From Gordius sp. MW1 (Eukaryota > Nematomorpha > Gordioida > Gordea > Gordiidae), in assembly GCA_964036665.1 (NCBI GenBank), contig OZ038530.1, positions 13,053,001 through 13,117,000 of the forward strand: a DNA stretch of 64,000 bases. The letters are read 5' to 3'. Within the stretch, counting starts at the first letter, position 1; every line of letters starts with the position of its first letter. Below, one piece after another: positions 17,261 to 28,602 of the stretch. The notes beneath the pieces are model-generated. The model saw only the letters and a list, made by a program, of their open reading frames with translations, did not search any database and had not been told where the DNA came from. Both the position numbers and the translations under genes were made by a program.

Positions 17261-18380
17261 CCCAAATAAGTTTATCCAATAATATAATTTACACGGAAAA
17301 GCATCTTTTATCATATGGAATAAAAAGCATATATGTAATTAATTGGTAAAGAGCATATTAAAACTTATTAACCCCTCAAAAACTACTGGACCGATTTGGC
17401 TTGAACAAATTTTAAAACATACTCCGGAGTATAGGGAATAAAGTATGAAATTTTAAGCGAAATCGGTCCAGTAGTTTTTGAGGGACGTCTTTATTAAGTG
17501 TCAAAACGTATAAACCAACGTATAAAACAAAAAAACGTGACCCCTCGAAAACTACTGGACCGATTTGGCTCGAACAAATCTTAAAACATGCTCCGAAGTA
17601 TGGGGAATAAAGTATGAAATTTTGAGCCAAATCGGTTTAGTAGTTTTCGAGGGTAACCCAAATAAGTTTATCCAATAATATAATTTACACGGAAAAGCAT
17701 CTTTTATCATATGGAATAAAAAGCATATATGTAATTATTTGGTAAAGAGTATATTAAAATTTATTAACCCCTCAAAAACTACTGGACCGATTTGGCTTGA
17801 ACAAATTTTAAAACATGCTCCGGAGTATAGAGAATAAAGTATGCAATTTGAGCCAAATCGGACCAGTAGTTTTTGAGGGACGTCTTTATTAAGTGTCAAA
17901 ACGTATAAACCAACGTATAAAACAAAAAAACGTGACCCCTCAAAAACTACTGGACCGATTTGGCTCGAACAAATCTTAAAACATGCTCCGAAGTATGGGG
18001 AATAAAGTATGAAATTTTGAGCCAAATCGGTCGAGTAGTTTTTGAGGGACGTCTTTATTAAGTGTCAAAACGTATAAACCAACGTATAAAACAAAAAAAC
18101 GTGACCCCTCGAAAACTACTGGACCGATTTGGCTCAAACAAATTTTAAAACATGCTCCGAAGTATAGGGAATAAACTGTGAAATTTTGAGCCAAATCGGT
18201 CTAGTAGTTTTTGAGGGACGTCTTTATTAAGTGCCAAAATGTATAAAACAAAAGAACGTGACCCCTCAAAAACTACTGGACCGATTTGGCTCAAACAAAT
18301 TTTAAAACATGCTCCAGAGTATGGGGAATAAACTGTGAAATTTTGAGCCAAATCGGTCTGTTAGTTTTCCAAATTTGGTG
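17261..18380. repeat. Tandem array of about 170-bp self-complementary units
   Basis: Six units start near 17372, 17540, 17765, 17937, 18106 and 18266 with AAAACTACTGGACCGATTTG. Each ends in the reverse complement CAAATCGGTCNAGTAGTTTT, so every unit is an inverted repeat. A segment of about 110 bp (17261-17370) recurs at 17656-17763, showing a larger duplication of about 395 bp. Overlapping short minus-strand ORFs are by-products of the repetition. Confidence -1.
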
Positions 18381-20520
18381 GTGGCATAGATACAAACAAA
18401 CACAATCAAACAAACACACAAACATACATACATAGTTTCATTTTTATATATAAGATTACTTTATATAAGATTACTAGATATAAAGCTATTAATAAAAAAA
18501 TAAATAACATATGCATAGGCTTTTAATTTATATTCACTTGCACATAAACTCATGAATACTTATAGAGAATAAGGTGCACACGACCTTTACTTACGTGTTT
18601 TAAATGATAAGCCATATGCTATTATTTTTAAATAATAGCTCATTATACAGTTAATTTTATTATATTGATTATCTTATATCTATGTGTACTTATAGTATTT
18701 TAATAACAGTAGAATAAAGACTATGTTTTTAATTAATTTTGCATTTTGTATATAAATACATTTACGTTTGCATTACAATTATGGCTTGTTATAGACTAAA
18801 ATTATATTTACTTTATGACAAAATGCATAAGTTAATGATACTTATATATAGTTGGATATTAGCAAATTAATTATAATTTGAAAGTTTGCCATCTGATTGG
18901 TGCACATTCTTGAATTTATTTATTGTCTAAAATATGGATGGCATTATAAAATATGGTAAACTTTCTTATAATTATTAATTATATATTTTTTGGTGACAAA
19001 TGAATTAATATTAAATTTTCTTGAGTTATAGAACTCTACATCTCTGAGGAAAATATTGATAGAACATAGACTTTTATGAAGGATATTTTAAATTAGTTAA
19101 TACATAATCATTTGCATAATGCTATTAAATAAACATATAATAAGCATAAACAAAATAAGTATCTGATATTGATAAATAAATTGGTATTAAATTGACATTT
19201 AAAAAATATAAACATGAAATCACAAATAAAGATATACATTGAATCGCTATGAGAAAAAGAATCAACACTCTGATTTTACATAATAATTATGTTCTAAATT
19301 TAAACAATGATCACAAGGCAATCTTATTAAAAAATAAAACTACTATTTGATATAAAAATAATTTCAAATTTCAACAATCACATCCATCATGCAATTAAGT
19401 GAGCGATATTAAATCAATTTGCAAGATTTTGACTACATTCTAAATTTTGTTTAAAGTGATAGAAGATTAACACACTTAAATATATAAAATGTAGCTTAAG
19501 CTTGTCAAAATCCAAAAAAACAAATACTTGAAACAAAAGTGATTATTGTAGTAATACCCTCATACATGTATGCTTAGCTAAATTTATTTTGGCTTGAGTT
19601 CTATATTTAATTTGATCAACATTAGCTTACATCAAAACTATTAAATACGCACTCCTGCATTTTAATGTAATGGTGTAAATATAAACAAGAGCAAGTTTAT
19701 ATCTAACATCCGATACAAAAACTTATCCATTAAAAAAGGAAGTAATCAACTTATAAAGATAATCCTCTCATAATCATTAGAGGATGTACAACAAATTGAA
19801 ACGTAAATTAATCATATGAATGTAATTGTGATAGTAATCAATATTTTGTTGTAATAAATTGCTCTAATCTTTTAGAAAACAATTATATAAAATTGAAAAA
19901 CTAGTTAGATAAGTCAGATAGTATGAACCATTATGCTCAAACAATGATAATTATGGTTTTGAATATATGAATGTATCCAATTAGATGCATAATTATATCT
20001 TTAATATAATAAATCATTTGTTATAATACAAATAGATAAAAAAAAAAGACAGCTTATGTATTTTGTTATATGTATAATTATTTTAAATTTTACAGTAACT
20101 TTATAACAGATAGTTTAAGTAAAATTCCAATTTTTAAAATTTTGTATTTTAATATTTTTTGATGCTTTTTTGTCTTATTTGTGGAAAAGTAGCAAATGTC
20201 AATATTAGACGTTTTGGTAACTTTTGATTGGTTTAGCCATTGGCGTTATTATGGACGATTGTCTTTTTGAACACAAGCGGGAAATTTCATCATAAATTGC
20301 TAAGCTATTTGCACATATTATAAAACCTTTTATATTTCACATTAAGTATATGTATGTATCTATGAAAGTCGTCAAACTACACAAAATTGCTCAAAGTTTT
20401 TCGAAAATGATTTACAAATTAATAAATAAATTTGAAAAATAGTTTAACTAGCTGACATTGGTTTTTGACCAAAGACCTAGCAAATCTAACAATACATTAT
20501 GTAATATTTAAATTGAAAAT
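18381..20520. other. Repeat tail followed by AT-rich intergenic DNA
   Basis: The first 90 bases (CAAACAAACACA, ACATACATACATAG, TTTATATATAAGATTA) look like the tail of the preceding repeat. The remainder is very AT-rich. No ORF of note, RNA gene or element end was recognised. Confidence -1.
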
Positions 20521-20526
20521 AAAGGC

Positions 20527-20660
20527 CACTTTTCTATAATCTTTTCAATCTGTTGCCTGCTTGGTGTAGTATTTTTAAACTAATTGAAATTAAGCAACTT
20601 TTTCATGATTTTTTAAATCTGTTGCCTGCTTGGTGTACTATTTTTAAACTAATTGAAATT
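20527..20660. repeat. About 70-bp direct duplication
   Basis: AATCTGTTGCCTGCTTGGTG followed by TATTTTTAAACTAATTGAAA occurs twice in tandem with minor differences. Confidence -1.
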
Positions 20661-21087
20661 ATGTATGGTAGCCTCAGGTAACAGGTCATTTAGTGTGTTT
20701 AGATATGAATGAATTAGCAACAAATTTAGTCACTGTTTGGATAAGCCTATTAAATATGCTAATTTTATTAAAAGTTAAACTAAGATTGGATATTAATCTT
20801 TTGGCAATGAATCTAGATGTTTTTAAATAAGTTCTAAGCTTATAAGAGGTAATTAATTAAGAAGTTCTTCATATGACAATGCTGAAATACACAAGTTTCA
20901 TGAGCCATATTCATCGAGATTGTATAGGATTTTACTTGAAAATGTTTAAACAAATTAATAAAAAAAATTATAAACAAAATTGGATTTATCTAAATTTACA
21001 ATTTCAACTTAGTATTATTATTTGTCTATTTAAATAAATAAATTAATATAAACTGCCTTGAGGCGGTTAACACGAGTTAGGTTAATA

Positions 21088-21137
21088 GATCACGTGATCT
21101 CGCTTAAATTTGATTGGCGCGCACAGACGGTATATAA
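21088..21137 (+). promoter_or_regulatory. Promoter of microgene A: E-box palindrome, CCAAT box, TATA box
   Basis: GATCACGTGATC (21088-21099) is a perfect palindrome around the E-box core TCACGTGA, of the type bound by USF/MITF/TFEB-class bHLH-ZIP factors. ATTGG at 21113-21117 is a reverse CCAAT box next to GCGCGC. TATATAA starts at 21131. The ATG lies 95 bp after the TATA box, leaving a 5' UTR of about 60-65 nt. The ordered spacing supports a genuine Pol II promoter. Confidence -1.
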
Positions 21138-21225
21138 CTCGCATACGGCAATTTCACAATTACAACGCCATTTTCAACCGGAACTTTTATTATTTTAAAT
21201 CTCACCGATTATCCACATTCTAAAG

Positions 21226-21492
21226 ATGCCAAAAGACAGTAAAACTCATATTAATTGCTATGAATTCATATTATTATGTATAAAAAGTATATTTGGTTTA
21301 AATGTTGTGCTTTTCCATTTGTTTTTTTAGAAAAGCCAGCTGCGGAAACCACTGCTAAGGCTGGAGCTCCTGCAGGAGACAAAGCACCAGAAGGGGCAGC
21401 AGCAAAGAGTAAAGGTAAAATTAGAAACAATTTTTTAATTTACTCGATTTCTTTTTATAGCTGGAGCGGGTAAAAAGGCTGGAAAAAAGTGA
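21226..21492 (+). CDS. Microgene A: 42-residue Lys/Ala-rich protein, 3 exons
   Basis: Unrecognised family. Coding exons 21226-21238, 21331-21414 and 21461-21492, with GT-AG introns of 92 and 46 bp, both phase 1; 129 nt including TGA. The product starts MPKDKKPAAETTAKAGAPAG and ends AGAGKKAGKK. It is low-complexity, basic and has no Cys, signal peptide or membrane segment. Its composition resembles a histone H1 or HMGN-like tail, but it is too short for those families. A full promoter array lies upstream and an AATAAA at 21616. The last exon equals that of microgene B (13174-13779, minus strand) in length and phase, and both products are 42 residues. Paralogy is inferred from this architecture because sequence similarity is weak (basic KK-ending tails). 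Splice sites and promoter make the gene call fairly secure; function is unknown. Confidence -1.
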
Positions 21493-21615
21493 CGAATTCT
21501 TCAGGCATGTAGTCACCAAATTTTAGAAGATCAACTTATATTCCTCTTAAATGTAATGATATTTGTATAGATTTACTTAATTTTGTATAATACATATCAT
21601 TGTACTAGTTTCACT

Positions 21616-21621
21616 AATAAA
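21616..21621 (+). terminator. Poly(A) signal of microgene A
   Basis: AATAAA about 125 bases after the stop codon. It implies a 3' UTR of roughly 140 nt and a mature message of about 350 nt. Confidence -1.
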
Positions 21622-21659
21622 CTACTCAATTTTACCCAGGTTTATTTTCTTATTCTGGT

Positions 21660-22893
21660 TAAATCAGGTTTGTGGCAGTAAAAGGCGATTTGTTAACACG
21701 TGTATTTCAATGTTTGTATTTTACCAGGGGGCTGGTTAAAAGTTGCGTTACTTTAAAACACGAGTAATCATTCCTTATTGATTGTAGGTTGTATTTATCA
21801 GTGTAATAGTGCTATAGGAAATTGCAAAGTTTGCTCACAAAAAACTAATAATCATATAGTTCAGTTAAATTGTAAATAAAAAAAAAAATATAAACCTAGC
21901 CAAAAAAAACTAAAAACAATTGTGTTAAATTAAATATGTAAGTTTTTACTTCATTTCGCGTGAATTAACTATCAATTTAAAATTTATGGTCTTTTGCTTC
22001 GTTTACAGAGTAAGCTAGCGAGAGCAGAAAATGTCTTATTTGGCACTCCGCCATTTATTCCAGTTCACCCTCGTTCATCTGCCATTTAGTAAATGGAAAT
22101 GACGCAATACATTTCTCCCCTACCCTCTTCGTTATTGTATCGATTTTTTTTCAATGGCGCTTTTTGCAACTGCAAAATATTCAACAACGGTGAAAACCTT
22201 TATAGTAGAAATTAAAGGCATCTAATATTAAAATTTCAAATAGGTATTTTTTATTTATATATTGCGGTTAGGCAGTTAGTAATTATGAGCTGATGCTGGG
22301 TCATAATCAGCCACCTGCGTTTATAAGTGATAACTTTGCCATAGAAAATGTATGCTAAATGTCAAGTTATGTGTTGATAATGTTAATTATAGTTTTTTAG
22401 AGCGAGAAAAGCCTAAATTCATTTATATTAAATGAAAATATCTCTGAGTATAATCGAGCATTATAGTCCTAAAGTACTAAACTTTATTCCTTTTTAAATT
22501 TATTTAAGCTGTTTTTGCGCTTACCTTCAGTTTTTAATTTTTTAAGATGTGCTTAGCTTGGGGGCTTTCTCCTCTCAAAATAATTATCTCTTTGCCATCC
22601 CCACTCTCATTAAAAATTGGCTAGGCACGTATAACAAACCCTTAGCCTATGGTGTGAAAATGCTAACATAACCACTAAGATCCCCAAACTTTTTTGGAAC
22701 ATAGCATTTCAAATCAGAGTTAAAAAACTGATATCTGCTTTGATTAGCGTGCCGGGAATTTTTTTGTATTAATTTAAAATTGACTAAATGTTATTTTAAA
22801 GGCAAGTAACAATTTTTTGCTTGAATGCAAGTCGCCGAAAATCGTTTAGAGACGATAAAATATGCTTAAAAGTTCATTTATTTAATCATCGAA
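21660..22893. other. Intergenic stretch, no gene found
   Basis: AT-rich sequence. At about 22560-22640 a degenerate relative of the GGGCGTAGCC MITEs may be present (CTTTGCCATCCCC ... GGCTAGGCACGTA). No coding or RNA signal. Confidence -1.
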
Positions 22894-23849
22894 AAGCTTG
22901 AAATATTTGGATGGTGGAAATGGAAATTTGGTTTCTTCTTCTATAATCTCTACTAAATCCATAATAAAACCATTTTTTATTATATATCTATAAAATGAAT
23001 ATTAATATGGCTTACAAAATTTTTCGGAAAATTTTCAATATAAAAAGGAAAAACTGATGTTAAATGTTTCAAATGATTAGAAGAAAAATCAATAAAGACT
23101 CGGCTCAATATTTAATAAAATTTAAATAAAATAAAACTATATTTTCATTAAATTTTAATTAACAAATATTATTAATATTTAAAAAATAATACAATATATA
23201 TATTAAATTTAAAGAAGCGGAGGAGCGGCGCTCCTCCGCTCCAGCCCTAAAAGGAGCTACTCCCGCGCCCGCTCCTCATTTTTAAAAAGGAGGGGCGCTC
23301 CGGTTTTTTTGAAAAAATGTAGCGGCGCTCAAGACTGGTATCGTCTATAAGCTTGAAATATTTTTTGTACGGTGGAAATGGAAATTTGGTTTCTTTTTCT
23401 ATGATATCTACTAAATCCATAATAAAACTATTTTTTATTATATACCTATAAAATGAAGATTAATATGACTACAAGATTTTTCAAAAAAATTTAAATATAA
23501 AAAGGAAAAACTGATGTTTAATGTTTCAAATGATTAGATGAAAAATCAATAAAAAACTCGGCTCAACATTTAATAATAAATAAATTTAAATAAAATAATA
23601 TTTTCATTAAATTTTAATTAACAAATATTATTAATATTTAAAAGCTCCTCCGCCCCAGCCCTAAAAGGAGCTACTCCCGCGCCCGCTCCTCATTTTTAAA
23701 AAGGAGGGGCGCTCCAGCTTTTTTTTAAAAAATGTAGCGGCGCTTAAGACTGGTATTAAAGCTTGAAATATTTTTTGTGGGGTGGAAATGGAAATTTGGT
23801 TTCTTTTTCTATAATCTCTACAAATCCATAATAAAACTATTTTTTAATT

Positions 23850-25456
23850 GCTATGCAATTTATGGGCTCGTTTTTTGTGCGTCGTCCGTCCGTCGTCCGT
23901 CCGTCGTCCACCAAGTTATTTCTCCAGCTTCCCGGGCGAGAGATCCTGAGTTCGATCCCCAGAGAGGACAAAAATTTTTATTTTTTTTTTAAATTAAATT
24001 AAAATTTTGTTCTTGTTAATACCATTGATAATTCGACTTTTTGACCGTCCGCAGGCTACTGACCAATGGAAAAAATGACCATTGGCCAAAATGTGAATCC
24101 AAGTTTATTTTTTCGTTTTTTTTGACTATTATGATTGTTCCTGTTACTACCATTGCTATTATGAATTTTTGGCCGTCTACTGGCTGCTGACCAATGAAAA
24201 AAATGACCATTGGCCAAAATGTGAATCCAAGTTTATTTTTTCGTTTTTTTTTGAGTATTATGATTGTTCCTGTTACTACCATTGCTATTATGACTTTTTG
24301 GCCGTCCGCTGGCTGCTGACCGATGGAAAAAATGACCATTGGCCAAAATGTGATTCCAAGTTTTTTTTTCGTTTTAGTTTTGACTATTACGATTGTTCTT
24401 GTTACTATCATTGATAATAAGACTTTTTGGCCGTCCGCTGGCTGCTGACCAATGAAAAAAATGACCATTGGCCAAAATGTGAATCCGAGTTTATTTTTTC
24501 GTTTATTTTTGACTATTATGATTATTCCTGTTACTACCATTGCTATTATTACTTTTTGGCCGTCCGCTGGCTCCTGACCGATGGAAAAAATGACCATTGG
24601 CCAAAATGTGAATCGAAATTATTTTTCTTGTTTTTGTTTTACTATTATGATTGTTCCTGTTCCTACCATTGCTATTATGACTTTTTGGCCGTCCGCTGGC
24701 TGCTGACCAATGGAATAAAATGACCATTGGCCAAAATGTGATTCGAAAATGTTTTCCTCGTTTTTTTTGACTATTATGAATTTATATCCACTTTTACCGT
24801 GTCCTGGCTGCTGACCAATGGAATAAAATGACCATTGGCCAAAATGTGATTCGAAAATTTTTTTTTCGTTTTTTTTACTCTTATGAATTGATATCCATTT
24901 TTACCGTGTGCTGGCTGCTGACCGATGGAAAAAAATGACCATTGGCCAAAGTGAGCATCAAATTTTTTTTCCGTTTTTTTGGCTATCATTGACTTATAGA
25001 GTATCTGTTGGTACTGACCAATTGAGAAAAAATGACCATTCGCCAAATTTTTGTTTTTTTTAATTAAAAATTGTTCAAATTCAACAAAAATTTCTCCCAA
25101 CAATTCTGCAAATTCTTAACATTGTGATGTTTTATAATATAATGTTTGTTAGACCCATAATCACTAAAGGCCGTAAAAACTAATGTAATACGCAACTAGA
25201 TGCAAACACTAAATCTAACCCTAACCCTTGCCTATATTACATTTTGCCTATAAATGGAAAATTTGTATAAATAATTAATTAATCATTAGGCATTTAATAC
25301 CCCCCTATAGGCATTCTCGCCCCTTCCCACCTTTCTCGCCCATAAATTGCATAGCAAATATGATACATTTATACGAAGTAAAGATGAGTCGTCCCCCCTT
25401 CCCTTCTCCCCTCCCCTTCTCCCCTCCCCCTTCCCACGAGGGCCGAAGGCCCGAGT
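23850..25456 (+). mobile_element. Helentron-like (HINE-type) non-autonomous element, copy 2
   Basis: The 5' end AATTGCTATGCAATTTATGG lies in a T run. A (GTCC)-rich microsatellite and a B-box-like module (AGTTCGATCC at 23949) follow, then a 129-bp hairpin satellite (24046-25050). The inverted 5' terminus is at 25335-25359, and the 3' stem-loop GAGGGCCGAAGGCCCGAG reaches 25456. The uninterrupted host sequence is known from the neighbouring tandem unit, CTATTTTTTATTATA: six Ts remain on the left and three on the right, consistent with T^T insertion as reported for Helentrons. It is colinear with the opposite-strand copy at 9527-11413. No transposase is encoded. Confidence -1.
24046..25050. repeat. 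Hairpin satellite array, 9 units (129 bp, then about 107 and 97 bp)
   Basis: Units centre on GACCAATGG-A-run-TGACCATTGGCC, near 24060, 24190, 24318, 24447, 24576, 24705, 24813, 24920 and 25017. The 129-bp period equals 43 codons, so reading frames stay open across several units on both strands. This explains a 193-residue minus-strand ORF with a 43-residue period that should not be taken as a gene. Confidence -1.
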
Positions 25457-26286
25457 TTATTATATATCTATAAAATGAAGATTAATGTGACTACAAGATT
25501 TTTCAAAAAAATTTCAATATAAAAAGGAAAAACTGATGTTTAATGTTTCAAATGGTTAGATGAAAAATCAATAAAAAACTCGGCTCAACATTTAATAATA
25601 AGTAAATTTAAATAAAATAATATTTTCATTAAATTTTAATTAACAAATATTATTAATATTTAAAATCTCCTCCGCTCCAGCCCTAAAAGGAGCTACTCCC
25701 GCGCCCGCTCCTCATTTTTAAAAAGGAGGGGCGCTCCAGCTTTTTTGAAAAAATGTAGCAGCGCTCGGGAGCGCCGCTCCTTAGCAAGACTGTGTTAAAT
25801 AACCTTCGGGGGCAAATTTTTTTTTATAAAATCTTCATATTTTCCATTATAAACCCTAGGTAGATAGGACATTTTACAGCGCATAAATTGCATAGCAATT
25901 AATATTATTTGCCACAGCAAAGCTCTCTATTTCATCATAAATAAATATTTTCTCAATAACTTTGGGAGATTGAGAAAATTTATTAACTTGTTCTCGAGTT
26001 AATCGTAATATCAGACTTTGCAAGTATAAATATTTTTATTCCCAAAAGACTCTCTTTACCACCATTATTGTAGTTTCAAATTAACCATCAAGTAACACTC
26101 ACATCTCTGTTCCTATCACAGAGGAGCCCTCAAGCTGCCGCTAACTTTTCACCTTTGTTTACATTTTTTAAAGCTTAAAAACTCATCTTACTATTGCCTC
26201 GATCGAACGGACAAAGCAACGATTGATTTAGATGAACAGCATTTTACAATTTTAAATAATTTAAGAAATGAGTAATATATATGTTT

Positions 26287-27030
26287 TTAATTGCTATGCA
26301 TGCTTTTCGTTGTCTTGTCCTGTCTTGAGTGAGTGAGTGTCTCTCTATACCTTATAATTTTTAAATAATTGCCATGGAATTTTATAAGAGTTTTTAATGG
26401 CTGTGGCCTTATGCTTCTGTAAATGCCTTTATGACCGCTGGTTGGCTTTAATTTTTTGACCTCGCCTCAGCCCAAATTCTATTATTGGCGCGACTGAATA
26501 GCTTTTTTCATAAATTGTGTTTGCAACTTGTAGGTTCTTGCTATATATCGGATGTTTGGGAAACTGCCTAAATAATTCTCGCCAAGTTAATGATGATTGT
26601 TTACTTCTACTTTATCTGACCCCGGCCAAAGGCCAAAATTATTATTTGGTTAATTGCTATTTTAATTGTATTTTTGCTGCCTTGTGAATTATTGTTTTTT
26701 CTTTTTTGTTATTAACCTAAGTTTTGCATTCATAATATATTGTTCTTGTTGATACCAGTGATAATATGGCTTTTTGACCGTCTCCTGGCTTTTGCACAAT
26801 GAAAAAAAGACCATCGGCCAAAGTGTAAATCGAATTTTTTTTTTCGTCTTTTGAATTGCTATATTTGGTTAACATTGATAATTACCCGCCCCCCCCCTAC
26901 AAGGGCCTATGCCTCTACTGATATGGGTTGTGCCCCCCCCCCACAGAGGCTTATGGCTCTACTGGTGGGTTCGAATCCCGGAGAGGGCAAATTTTTTTTA
27001 TTTATTTTTTTTTAATTATATTGTTCTTGT
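26287..27030 (+). mobile_element. Helentron-like copy 3 (5' module plus one satellite unit)
   Basis: Starts AATTGCTATGCATGC. The block with TAAGAGTTTTTAATGGCTGT and TATCTGACCCCGGCCAAAGG matches about 52830-53330. A single hairpin unit follows near 26760-26830, then two poly-C runs and the tRNA-like B box GGTTCGAATCC at 26968-26978 followed by CGGAGAGGGCAAA. No 3' stem-loop was recognised, so the right end is uncertain. Confidence -1.
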
Positions 27031-28602
27031 TAATATATTTTATTGTTATTTATTCCTATAACAACGTATAAATTTATTGTTTTAGAGATTCGAGGCAAGA
27101 ATTTCATCTCTGCGATAAAATTACTAGTTAATTTTGACAATTCTTACACGCTGCAAATTCAAAAACTCACATATACAACGTTTTTCGTTTCCGAAGTATA
27201 CAAATACCAAAATGATAAGTTTTCTCTTTTCAATTTTGAAAAATTTTTAAGTAAATTTTAGAGAATTTCTTTACTAGCACGTTGAATTTTCCGCATAAAC
27301 AATCTACTCTTATTTACATCGTTTGTGCGTTGCCAAGTATCTAAAACGAACACACACCTAAGACTGTCCCAAGTCCAAGTTCAAAAAGTGGAGGGTTGGC
27401 GTTAGGTCGGGCACCAGCTGTAAAATATTATTGCTAATGATAGTTTTAAATAAAATTAAACAACATAAAGCTAGGGCGTTCTCCACGAATGACGCGCATT
27501 CTATCTTAGCCCCACGGTTCAAAGCAAAAAATATACAGTAGACCGCCTGACTGCAAACGAAGACAAATTAAAAAATTTAGTTGTGGACATGCGAATAGCA
27601 TGCTGAATTGTGGGCACAATGACGGATAAGAGCTTTGGGGTCGCACAAATGATACGAGGAAGAAAAATAGACATCGCCTGTTTACAAGAAATGAAGTGGA
27701 GTGGGTGGAACCAAAGCTCGAAAGTCAGGAGAGGGATATTAATCTAAAGTAATAAATTACCAAATCGTATAAACGGAGTCGGTATCATTCTAAGCGCATT
27801 GGTCAAGAACAAGATAGTCGAAGTCAAAGGAATTAAAGACAGGTCGTTGTAATTGCAGATCCAAAAGGACTCTTAACTTTTATTTATATGATGTTCGTAT
27901 GCTCCACAAATTGGGTATATGAAAACCGGAAACAATTTCCATAATCTATTGGAAAGGGAAATACAAGAAATGCGACAGCAAGCAAAGCTAATAACACTGG
28001 TCAACAACTAAACGATTTAGCAAATCAACCGGCGAACTGTTTGCAGATTCAGGAAGAGTTTTTTACGGTAAACACGAATATATTTTTAGTTTTTTCGCAA
28101 TACGTCAAGTTTTTGAAATATTTGCTGTCAAAGTTGCTAAAAACAGCAAGATAGGCGTTTTTCATATGTCAATAACTTGCAAATTAATCGGTAAAATTTT
28201 AGTTTACTAAATTATTTTATAAATAAAGTGGAGAGGAATCCATTAAAATTTTTTACCCTAGCTCTATTAATTTTGATATATATTCAAAATTAATTTATCT
28301 CTATCTTTTTAGATTGACAAATTGCCCTAGACTTAAGGTCGCCCTCCCTTCCCTTTAAAACTAAGAATTATGTGCGTGTTGTTGTTTATCCAATACTATG
28401 CCGCGGAGGAGCCTACCCCACCCGCGGGCCAGCTTGGACGGGCGTCTGCTTTGAAATAAAACAAGGGGCTGGGTTTAGACAGGCCTTAATATAGCCTAAC
28501 GGGCTCGGGTCGGGCCTAGATATACGTAAGGCCTGCTAAAAGCCTGTTACCAAATCAATTAGATTTTTATTGGTAAAGGTTTGTTTTTATAATACTCCAA
28601 TT

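Larger units (their letters stand above)
22894..25795. repeat. Tandem triplication of an about 410-455-bp unit with GGAGCGGCGCTCC ends
   Basis: Units start at AGCTTGAAATATTT: 22894-23349, 23350-23759, and a third at 23760-23849 plus 25457-25795 that is split by an inserted 1.6-kb element. Each unit ends in GC-rich text (GGAGCTACTCCCGCGCCCGC, GGAGGGGCGCTCC) that contrasts with its AT-rich body. Comparing unit 2 with unit 3 fixes the insertion point of the Helentron-like element to a T run. Confidence -1.

Noticed and set aside
17412-18351. Series of near-identical 60-96-codon minus-strand ORFs
   Set aside because: Each is one unit of the 170-bp inverted-repeat array; apparent conservation is DNA repetition.
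17372-18380. CRISPR-like array
   Set aside because: Regular spacing, but the spacers are part of the repeated unit; this is eukaryotic DNA with tandem inverted repeats.
24016-24597. 193-codon minus-strand ORF as a repeat protein gene
   Set aside because: Produced by a 129-bp satellite that is also open on the other strand; it appears wherever the satellite occurs and has no promoter or domain.
25210-25232. Telomere-like CTAACCCTAACCC
   Set aside because: Only two units, and it is part of the Helentron-like element.
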